Positions 54,760 through 64,000 of a stretch of 64,000 bases of DNA are shown here, piece by piece; within the stretch, counting starts at the first letter, position 1; each line of letters begins with the position of its first letter. The translations under genes were made by a program, and so were the position numbers. The stretch is from Peromyscus leucopus (taxonomy: Eukaryota; Chordata; Mammalia; Rodentia; Cricetidae): the NCBI RefSeq assembly GCF_004664715.2, contig NC_051082.1, positions 6,377,848-6,441,847 on the forward strand, read 5' to 3'. The notes beneath the pieces are model-generated. The model did no database searches, had not been told where the DNA came from, and worked only from the letters and a program-made list of their open reading frames with translations.

Positions 54760-55102
54760 CCAACAGATGTGCCCACAGGCAATATGATGCAGGCAATCCT
54801 TCAGCTGAGGCTCTCCCTACCCAGTGTGTGAAACTGAAAATCAACCGTTGCAGATGCTGGAGAGATGGCTCAGCACTTAAGAGCACTTTCTACCCTTGCT
54901 GAGGACCACAGTTTAATTCTCAGCAACCATATGGTGGCTGTCAGACAATCTGCTGTCCCAATGCCCACCTACCTCTTGGTTTGGTCATCTCTCAGGTACC
55001 CTCTAAACTAGCACCCCAGTACATACTTTTCCCCACTGCCCATGTCTTCCCTGGATAAAACCCATATAGGGGATGAGTTGAGTTGTTTGTCTCCATGTTC
55101 AA
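54760..55102 (+). repeat. Unit spacer with B2 after E
   Basis: The gcccaacagatgtgccca spacer, a degenerate B2 at about 54850-54960, and array spacer up to the ERV segment. Confidence 0.75.
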
Positions 55103-57662
55103 GGTCAGGTTTGAATAGGCAAGACCTCCTGAAATTTGACAGGTGATATCTATCAACAAAGTTTACTACTGGTCTTTTTAGGACTTGGTTATTACCTCAA
55201 AATTTTCTCTCTGGGACCCTAAAGATACTTCATCTACAGACAGCAGGAAGCATGTTGGAGAACACGACATCCACATTCCCAAGTGTGGTTTTGGAGGCTT
55301 TTGGTTATTTTGTGGGTTATGGATGTTTATTATCATCTAGAGGAATATGGTATATTGATACAAATATAAAGTTATTTTTTACACTGTATATATGTTTGTA
55401 CTCTAATGGATTTTTGTTTATTGATTAAAATTTAAGGTTATTTTATTACAACATATTGTATGTATGTTTCTATTTTTGTTTGTGGTATTGTTTTTAGGGA
55501 ATGTTAGTATTCATACCTGCACCTTGGGGACCCACCCATTGTCCAGATCACATCACCTTATGTAAAGTTAGTTCTCTTTAAGAGAAAACCCCTCCCCATT
55601 TTCTCTCTCTTCTATCCTCTCTCCCTCTCTCTCCTTTCATGAAACTATGTGCACCTCTTCTTTCTCATTTTTTCTCTCTCTTTATTTCTGTTTCCCCTTC
55701 CCAATTACTAAATCTATTGTTCTAAAAGTTCCAATTAAGTTCTTAAATTTTAACTTCTATTTCTAGTTTGAGCATGTCTCAACAGTTCTCCATTTGGCTG
55801 GCAGACATGTCAAAGCATCCATTGCTGACTGCAACCTGTTCCAAATGATCACAAGCTCTGGACTTGCTGAAGGCTGATGTGGACCAGCCTAGCTAATGTG
55901 ATTGTTCTCCATCTCTACAGCTTGTTCAGATAATCACGTTTCTGATAAGTGGTCCATTGCCTAAATTCCCTGCATACCTTTGACTAGCCTTTTAGTGTTG
56001 TTGGGCACTGACCACCTATGCTGTCTTTCAGTTTGTAGCAGCTATAGAAGAGAGTACATCGTGCCTGCCCCTGAAACAGACTAAAAGGGCTAAGTCAAAG
56101 AGAAACTCCCTGGCATAGGGGACAAAATGCCTACGAAAATGCCCATTGATATACTAGGAAACTGGCCCAGAGCTGTCAATTGATAGATTTACTAACTGAA
56201 TTGGATTCACGATAGGAAAAGATACTTGACCTACTTTATGTAGAATCAAAGAGGTATTGTGTAGCCTTAAGAATTATTATAATTATATGTCATTCAGGAT
56301 GATAATCTGGCTGTACTCAAAGATCAGAAAAACAGGGCCTTAAGTAGATGGAGATGTCGCTGCCCTAGAAAAATCTGTCACATATTTAGAGAAATTATTC
56401 TCTTCTCTAGTTAAAACAGTTCTCCAGGTAAGAAGGGATCTTGACCTAAAACTTATTCAATTGGTTCCTGTGGTTATCATTCCTTCAAGAAGGGAGCCTA
56501 AGCAAGGCCATAGGAGAGCAATGCTGTTTTTATGATAACCACTCAGGGATCATTAGAAACTCCATGGCCTTGCTGAAAATGTACATCCATGACAAAGGCA
56601 AATGCAACAAGAAAACTTCCCTAGGGTCTTTCTTAGCTAGCACCTTAATAATCTTGCTTCCTTTGAACTTTTTAAAGGGGCAGCCTAGGACCACCTGCAT
56701 GTCAGATGTTTGCACTGATATTCACAATGACAAAACTGCCATTACGAAATACCAACAAGCCTCAAATATTTTGAATTGGTAAGGACTTTTTGTATGATGA
56801 TAGAAAGGTAAAACTATATTTGATTCAATTCTGGTTTATACTATACTTTATATGATAATAGAAAGTGAAACTTATAAAAGATGTATTCAGATTAACAAAA
56901 GCTAACTTAGAGATTTACACCTATCTCTTCACCAAATGTTCAGCACCAAGAGTCTAGAGAATTTAAATAAATGATGGTATATGTTTAATAAATAAGGATT
57001 TGATAAACCAGATATATATTCTGTAAAGGAGTTTCTGGTCCCCTAAGAGGGTTCTTTTCTCAGAGTTGGGCCACACCCCAACTAACAAGTCCTGTTTTTC
57101 TTGTCCCCATTTGGCCCTGAATCTTTCCCATGACACTCTTCTTTGCTTTCTCAGGAAACAATAAGTCCTAGTCATATGAAAGCTGCTAACATATTGGAGA
57201 CTTTTAGGGAACATTAGCTGATAGCCATTCATATCTAATAGACAGACAGTCCTCAAATACTCAGAGATCTCCAGAATGTGGCATTTAAAATGTTTAATTA
57301 AAAAGTTCTTCATGATAGAGAGACATGCTGGCTCCTGGCAGGACCTTTATTTCCTCCAAAGAAGATGGACTGGCACAGGACCTCCACTTGGAACTTGCTC
57401 CAGAGTGGCAGCACCAGTTGCTGAACAAAACCAGCCTTTCACCTCAACTACTGCCAGGGCTTTCTTCAAACCATGGACAACAGGACTCTGGAAAGCTCAT
57501 TGCCTCACTTTTCCCTAGACAGGGTAGTTTGGTCCTCCCCAGAAGTACCTACCCCAAAACTGTCAGATCTTCTGAGGCCTTGCAGGCCTAGGGCTGGCAT
57601 CCAAAGACTGATGTTGCCCTGATACCTCTGCCCTCAATGACCATTGAGGATCTTGGGGAGGC

Positions 57663-58027
57663 TGCCCTGGGATGGTCATTCTGAAAGCTATGAATCTATG
57701 TTGCTACCATTGATTAATAAGGAAACTTCTATGGCTTGTGGCAAGAGAGAATAGAGCCAGGTGGAGAATCCAAGAGAGAGACAAGGAGAAGAAGGCAGAG
57801 TCAGAGAGATGCTGAATGCTGTCCAGGGAAGCAAGATGTGATACAACACAGGTAATGCCACAAAGCCAGATGGCAAAATATAGATCAATATAAATAGGTT
57901 GAATTAAGTTGTAAGAGCTAGTTAATGAAAAGCCTGAGTATAGGCCAAACAGTGTGTAATGATATAAGCCTCTATGTGTTTACTTGGGACCAAGAAACTG
58001 TGGGAGAAATGAAAACTTCTGCCTACA
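57663..58027 (+). mobile_element. Solo LTR inside the nested element, copy 2
   Basis: TGCCCTGGGATGG...GCCTACA with perfect GGAGGC flanks (57657-57662 and 58028-58033). Confidence 0.9.
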
Positions 58028-58204
58028 GGAGGCTGTCTAGGTAGCCAACAGGGAAGTCTCTGTCACTTTCAATCACTAACTCAGGTAGAATGTATCCTTC
58101 TCAGATCTCTGGTGTCATTTGACAACCAGGCTTTGTCAATTCAACAGCTGCAACCAAGGCTTCAGGTGCCTTTTTTGTTCTCTACGTAAAATTCACAGGC
58201 CTCA

Positions 58205-58935
58205 GATTCCTCAGTCCTTGGATGGGGTTTATGGCACAACTATCAGGGTGTCTGGCCATCCCATCACCAGAGTAGGTCAGTTCCTGCCATCTCGCGACCA
58301 TTGCCAGCAGTCTTTTGCGGGGGTATCTTTGTGGATCTCCGTGGGCCTCCCTAGCTCTCTGCTTCCTCCCCTTCTCACCTTCTCATGTGGTCTTCATTTA
58401 CCATGGTCTCCTATTCCTTGTTCTCACGGCTGGGCCCCTGGTGGAGCACTGGGAGTCTAATTAGTGAGAAAGAAGAGGGTTTATATGAGCGAGAATTGTT
58501 GAAGCCAAGGTTGGATAAAGCACCGGGACAAATAACCAAATGAATGGAAGCACAGGATCTATGAACCAAAGGCTGAGGGGCCCCCAACTGGACCAGGCCC
58601 CCTGAATGCGTGAGACAGTCATTTGGCTTGATCTGTTTGGGAGGCAGCTGTGCATTGGTGCCGGGTCCTGGGCTCGTTGCATGAGTTGGCTGTTTGAATC
58701 CTGGGACTTATGCAGGGACACTTGGCTCGGTCTGGGAGCAGGAGAATGGACATGCCTGGACTGAGTCTACCAGGTCGACCCCGGTCCTCAGGGGAGACCT
58801 TGATCTGGAGGAGGTGGGAATGGGGGGGTGAGCTGAGGGGAGGGGGGCGAGAGGGGGAGAACAGAGGAATCTGTGGCTATTATGTTGAACTGAATGGTGT
58901 TGTAAAATGATAATTAAAAAAAGGAATTGAAAAAT
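58205..58935 (+). mobile_element. 5'-truncated L1, private to copy 2
   Basis: 731 bp of L1 3' UTR ending in an A-rich tail. The 15-bp target duplication AATTCACAGGCCTCA (58190-58204) is repeated with one change at 58936-58950. Copy 1 has the empty site near 21111-21125. Confidence 0.93.
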
Positions 58936-61108
58936 AATTCACCGGCCTCATTCTCTTAGAGCTCACACTGAGTCTGGACACAGGTCACCTTGCTACCAGA
59001 TTCAAACAAGGGATCAACTCACTTTGCACTGACTGCTCTCAGTATCTCCTGGTGAATTAGATAAAAAGCAGATGCTTTAACATTGGTTTATGTGAAGATA
59101 GGAAAGATGTCTCACTTCTGTTCACTTACTTATCCTTCTCAGATCTGATGATGTTTGCCAATTTTCGGCTCTCTCCCCCAACTCCAAGGCTACAAGCACC
59201 TTGGTAGTTCATTAGTGAGTTTCCTTTTAAAAGTACAGGCATGTGTGACTCACTCATAGACTTCATAGTACAGGATTAACTGGTTTCAGATGTGACTTCA
59301 GAGGTTCAGAATTTTAACATTGATAAAAGCAGTTTTGATAAACTGATAGAACACTGACTATAGTCTTGAGAGGCCTTAAATTTCTGTGGACTTTACTTGT
59401 CCCAGCTTTTAGAGACAGGTTTGCATTAGAGAGGAAAGGGAATCCTTCCTGCTCCTCCTTCTTCACTCACTCAACCACAGCCACTCAGCAAATTACTTCT
59501 GCTTATAGATTTAAAGATGCAATTCATTGGGCTGAAATCAGGCCCTAGAAAATGGTCATGCCTTCTAACCCAAAGCCATAGCTTTTGCTATGATACCAAG
59601 ATGTAAATCTGTTCTAGATGTTTTAAAAACTCTTGCAGGTTCCTGCACAGATCCACCCATCCTGCCAGATTCATGCCAAGGCCAGACTCTCAAAGGCCCT
59701 CCAGATATACCACCAGCCACTGCACCAACTGAGGACATCAACCGGGAGACTACTGGAAGGACAGACGAATTCCCCACCTCCAGAGAAACAGCAGCTGTGA
59801 TGGCTCCTGTACTCCTGATTTGGCATGCCATGTTCCCCCAAGCTCCTGGAACTTCACTCCTGGCACCACTTCTCCAGACTCAAAGGGATACCTGCCCTTT
59901 CATCTGGCTCACCCACACTTGCCTCTTCTGTACAACCAGGGCACTTCTCTGTCCCATTCTTTCTGGCAGTTATCACTCTTCCCATGGCTAGCCCTGCTCA
60001 TGAGGCCAATGATAACAATCCATTTTCCCTTAGCAATCTGCTTCTTACTTCCCTCAAGGGGTATCCAGGATGGCAGCTAACTGAATGCTTTTTCACTCAC
60101 ACCTCCCACTGTGTATGACCCCAACTCTCAAATTCCCCCTCCCCATTTCACCCCCAAAGCAGCAGGAAGCAGTCTCGAGAATTTCGTGCCCTCATTCCGC
60201 CCACACACTTGCTATCCATAACTCACCCTTCTATAGTAATCAAAAAGGGAGGAATGGTAGGGAATGTTAGCAGTTAGACCCACCCCTTGGGGACTGACCA
60301 TCATCTGAACCATGTCATCTTACGTAAAGTCTCCTCTTAGAGAAGACCCCTCCTCCTTCTCTCTCTTCCCTCTTTTCTCCCTCTCTCTTTTTCAGGAGGC
60401 TGCACACACCTCTGCTTTCACTTTCTCTTCTCATTATCTCTCTCTTTTCCTCTCATTCTCTCTCTCCCTTTCTCTCTCTTCCCTCTCCCCTCCCCGTTTA
60501 ATAATAAAACTTTCCATGTAGATGGCATGTCTGCATGATGTTAGTAACTTTCCACTACGCCATGCCACAGCCTGCCAGGTGTGCATGGTGTGTCTCCCTC
60601 ACCTGCCAAGGCTGGCACACACTGTTTTATAACAATTGTGTCTATAAAAGGTCATTTGGAAATGTAGGGTGAAGTTCTGGTTTTTGAAAGCTATTGTCAT
60701 AAACTATACAGGAAAATCAAGAAACATAGGTCAGGGGTTAGTCATTTGTAAAAATCAAATTTATAGATATGTTAGGTATGTTGTCTAGGTTGAATAGATA
60801 TATTTTACATAGATGATCTTCAAATACTTCAAAGACCTATACAATATGGGGTCCTTGATAGAGTTGAAGACTAGACAGCTACAGGTGCAGTTTTTCTTAG
60901 TTATGATAGAAAGTAAGTTAGGTGTAAAACTTTGGGTTCACTAATGTAGGATAGAAAATGCATTATTTTCTTTGCAAATGCTAATAGAAGTGGACAGAAT
61001 ACTGTAAATGTAATCCCTACTTGATAATTGGTTTTATTGTATGTAGTTTTATGTTAAAGTAAAAACCTTTATATATATTTAGACAAAAGGAGGAAATACT
61101 ATAGAATA

Positions 61109-61550
61109 TTATTTTGAGGTGTGTTAATTTTGTTTACATTGCATTTGTTTAACTCTGTGAAGCTGTGTTACTGTGCCTATCTAAAATACCTGAAGGTCTA
61201 CTAAAGAACTGGATGGCCAATAGCTAGTCAGTAGAAAGGATATGTAGGGCTGACAGGCAGATAGAATATATAGAAGGAAAAATCTTGGAGGAGAAAAAAT
61301 GTAGCCTGAGAAGGTGGAGGATGTCAAGGGCCATCCACCCATGTTACACAGCCAGCCACTGAGTAAGACACAAAGAAAAATATACCAGAATAGAAAAGGA
61401 TGCAAAAGATAAATGGAATAATTTTAAGTTAAGTAAAGCTGGCTAGAAGTAAGCAAAGCTAAGGCTGAGCATTTGTATTTAAAAATAAGCCTCCATGTGT
61501 GCTTTATTTGGGAGCTAGGTGGTGGGCCCCCAAAAGAATAAAAAACAACA
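61109..61550 (+). mobile_element. 3' LTR of the outer ERV segment, copy 2
   Basis: Counterpart of 23708-24147, ending aaaaaacaaca directly before tggctctagctgc. Confidence 0.75.
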
Positions 61551-61862
61551 TGGCTCTAGCTGCACCTGTTGCTCATGAGACCTGACCTTGGGAGGGGTAA
61601 GGCTTATGCTTTGGGACTCCACTGAGGATCAGGTTGTGGTTGAAAGGCAGAGGCCTGGACAGCTGTTCAGTAAAGGAAAAAGATACTGAGAACCACGTAG
61701 CCTTAAATTAGCCAATGAGACATCTTATTCCTAAATCTGGTTGACCATTGAAGCAGAGATTAACCTGGCTTCACCTGTGAGGTTCTATGATAGAGAAAGG
61801 TAGAGAAGAGTTTGTGCTCTGTTCAGTTTCTTGCAAAAAAGTTAGACTGCTGTGTACTTCAG
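61551..61862. other. Unit spacer, broken off by the next provirus
   Basis: Array-unit sequence matching 24150-24445 up to agactgctgtgtacttca. The exon 4 region of a further gene copy would be expected to follow. Confidence 0.75.
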
Positions 61863-62329
61863 CCCATAGGTCCCCCCTTTTTACTAAAAAACGAGTTTCT
61901 GACTTAGGTTGTATGGGACGTCAGCAGGTCACCTTACCCATCATGCACACACCTGCCCAGGCAACACAGGCACTCTGGCTTAGGTTGATGATGGCCCCCA
62001 AGGCATTACCCATCTTTGAATACTCATTCAAACATGTGAGCTGTAGAGTAACTGCTGCCAAAGATCTCAAAGTGGTGCTGGGCTTGCAATCTGCAACACA
62101 GAAAAGACCAACAGAGGTCCTAACCTACCCATATCCTGAAGGTTAAAGGCAATTGAGCCATTCCCTTCCTTAGCGAGCCTTACTGCAAATTGGAGTCCTT
62201 GTAAGATGGTATCTCGATAGCAAATGGAATTTGAGTTTTATAAATTTTATAACTTTCATAGCCAATTCAAATGTATAATTGTAGAATTAAATTTAACATG
62301 CCCAATAGAATGAAAGATTAACTAACTGT

Positions 62330-63135
62330 GGTAGCTACTTTTGCTGCCAGGGTCTCCACTGTGCTAGCTGTAGTAACCAGTTATGAAATAGCAGTCCCAG
62401 AAACAATAGCAGCAGTGGCCACCACCGCTATAACAGCAACAACAGCAAAAGCGATGTCAGATTCTCTTCTGCAGTGTGTGAGCATCATCTGTGTCTAACT
62501 GCCAGGGTCCACTGGCATGGACACAGCTCCAGGAACATTAACTGCCAAGACCCATTTTTCTTGATCCCAGCATGACTTAAGCTGGCAGCTCTGCAAAAGA
62601 ACAACTTAGAACCATAAAGAAAAACAGCACACAAGGGGCAGAACTAATGGTCTCATTAATGGCTACATTCAGGCTCACAAATTTTAAGAGAAGCTAGATG
62701 AATTTCAGGAGGCCAATAAAAGTTACACAGAGTCACTCCTGAAAAGTAGGTACTACACCAGCATGAAGAGAATTGCAAAAATGAAAAAGTCTTAGCTGGC
62801 ATGCTACTGTTAACAAATGGAGGTCAGTGACCTTCAGAGTTATCCTTAATCTCTTAATCCAAGGTGTCTGGGTGACACGTTCTCAATATTTTTGAAAAAA
62901 ATTACCATACATTATCTTCTGAAGAATACAACCACATGGTTACAGTTCATAGGATTACATTAATGTTTGCTAAGGCTAGCTGTATTGGGCTCTCAATCCC
63001 CATTGGCATCAGAAGGGGAGAGTTTTTCACTAAGGCCCAATAGGTCTCTGCCATGTTGGGATTCAGCAGCAGCCACAGGACGCACACAGCACTCAGGAAC
63101 CCAAAGAGGAACCTCATTGTCCTGCGAAAAGACAT
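62330..63135 (-). pseudogene. Remnant env of the betaretroviral provirus
   Basis: 62947-63135 is an open N-terminal piece with a hydrophobic signal segment (FLFGFLSAVCVLWLLL) and an ETYWALVKNSPL motif of the betaretroviral Env type. Around 62345-62465 an Ala/Val-rich hydrophobic stretch resembles a TM fusion peptide and is followed by a stop. Only about 500 bases separate these two, so most of the surface subunit is missing. Confidence 0.7.
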
Positions 63136-63399
63136 AAACAGATCCTGGGGCCCACACCAACACCAGATCAGGTTCCCTCCAAGTGCCAGTAGAAAGATCC
63201 TTCCATCACATCAGAGGATGATTTGCAACAGGAGCCCTCCAGTGCTTATCTGCAGTGAATAATCCAGCAGAATCCACCAATAAAAAATTTAAAATATATA
63301 AAACAAGGGAAAGAATAGAATGAGGAGAGGAGAGATGAGCCCCTAGATCCCCCCTTTTTACTTTAGCAATATATGTTTTTGAGGTACAATGGCAGCATT

Positions 63400-63973
63400 C
63401 TACTGTAGCCTGTCCTTGAGGATTAAAGGAATACCAGTCTTATTAACTATAGAAAAATCTTGACAGAATTTTGAAAATCCCGTACTGCTGTAGGCGGCAC
63501 CATTATCTGTCTTTATGCATTTTGGCACTCCCATATAAGCAAAAGCATGAAGACAATGATTCTTTACATCCTTAACCTTTTCCCCTGAACGGGCAGAAGC
63601 AAAAATTAGAGAAGAATATGTATCAATAGATACATGGACATATTGTAATTTTCCAAAGGAAGGCACATGTGTGACGTCCATCTGCCACACATGATTAGGT
63701 AAAAGTCCTTGGGGGATTAACTCCCAAATGAGGAACAGGTAAAAATCCAACACAAATAGGACATGATTTAACTGTCTGGATGGCTTGTACCCGGGTTATG
63801 CCGGTGTGATGATGAAGAGATCCAGCATTAAGATGATAACGTTGATGTAACTGAGTAGCCTTTTTAAAGGCAGAAAAAATTAATGTGACAGTCATACAAG
63901 TAATGGCATCAGCCCTCTGATTACCTTCGCTTAGAGGTCCAGGCAATTGGGTATGAGCTCTAATATGGCTCAC
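63400..63973 (-). pseudogene. Betaretroviral RNase H end and integrase, frameshifted
   Basis: 63695-63973 holds the RNase H C-terminal HIRAHTQLPGPLSEGNQRAD segment and an intact HHCC integrase zinc domain (HQRYH ... CPIC). 63400-63753 holds the catalytic core with Asp in QMDVTH and Asp in KTDNGAAYS. An extra base before the third acidic residue shifts the frame and ends the protein. The two open pieces overlap in different frames, so there is a second shift between the zinc domain and the core. Confidence 0.9.
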
Positions 63974-64000
63974 ATAAAGGTTATGTGAGCAGGACCATAT

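Larger units (their letters stand above)
55491..60634 (+). mobile_element. Nested LTR element, copy 2
   Basis: Counterpart of 18031-22788. The 3' LTR-like end is 60255-60634 (TGGTAGGGAATG...ATAACA). ATTG flanks it at 55487-55490 and 60635-60638. Confidence 0.6.
55103..61550 (+). mobile_element. ERV 3' segment with nested LTR elements, copy 2
   Basis: Aligns along its length with 17642-24147 and has the same outer junctions. It lacks the solo LTR of copy 1 and has gained an L1 (58205-58935). Open frames such as 59590-59991 match those of copy 1 and show no recognised domain. Confidence 0.8.
61863..64000 (-). mobile_element. Betaretroviral provirus, pol and remnant env, runs off the window
   Basis: The minus strand carries an RNase H end, integrase and the start of env, then shortened env sequence. 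A run AAAAAGGGGGGA, which looks like a polypurine tract, lies near 61880 with no LTR after it before array sequence resumes. The 3' end is therefore truncated at or near the LTR. Confidence 0.85.

Noticed and set aside
54497..54902. Lys/Glu-repeat proteins on the plus strand and Phe/Leu/Ser-repeat protein on the minus strand
   Set aside because: Translation of a (GAAA)n microsatellite in both directions.
63344..63362. Central polypurine tract at AAAAAGGGGGGAT
   Set aside because: It lies within the integrase coding sequence in the plausible frame. It resembles the run near 61880, but a priming role cannot be supported.

Overview
The window is from a muroid rodent genome. Evidence: B1, B2 and ID SINEs, L1 elements with the rodent-type 3' UTR, several families of rodent class II LTRs, and mammalian splice sites. 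Species cannot be fixed from the sequence. Two runs of exactly 500 N (6243-6742 and 31743-32242) are placeholder assembly gaps.

The host content is a tandem array of genes related to pancreatic (group IB) secreted phospholipase A2, Pla2g1b, all on the minus strand. They keep the four-exon plan: signal peptide; propeptide plus calcium loop; His48/Asp49 helix; Asp99 helix and C-terminus. Five copies are visible and are called A to E here. A (6743-12172) has open exons up to a gap but carries Arg for catalytic His48 and a rebuilt calcium loop. B (15.1-16.5 kb) is a remnant with exons 1 and 4 only. C (25172-30029) has an open frame but ATA in place of ATG, and has lost two disulfides at both partner positions. 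D (33.3-46.7 kb) has good exons 1-3, a one-base deletion in exon 4 and a 9-kb retrovirus in intron 3. E (49029-53796) has a frameshift and two stops. No visible copy combines an open frame with a complete canonical active site.

Splice-junction and residue signatures group A with D, and B with C and E. B and E also share near-identical 5' regions and both are followed by the same 6.5-kb retroviral segment. The array therefore looks like a higher-order duplication (A-B and D-E). Sequence phase across the second gap suggests that one more gene copy may be hidden there.

Much of the rest is nested retroelements. 1-6242 is an inverted, near-identical duplicate of 36003-42238, an env-less betaretrovirus-like ERV whose full insertion (34625-43614) has LTRs, a primer-binding-site candidate and a target duplication inside intron 3 of D. 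17.64-24.15 kb and 55.10-61.55 kb are paralogous: an ERV 3' part containing a second LTR element, which itself contains a third LTR. Each copy has its own later insertion (a solo LTR in one, an L1 in the other). 61.86-64.0 kb is part of another betaretroviral provirus with pol and a remnant env. The most unusual single structure is at 8032-8691 in intron 3 of A: an LTR whose primer-binding site continues into a 65-nt antisense copy of a mature tRNA-Lys(CUU), including CCA, followed by a second copy of the LTR terminus, all inside a 6-bp target duplication.
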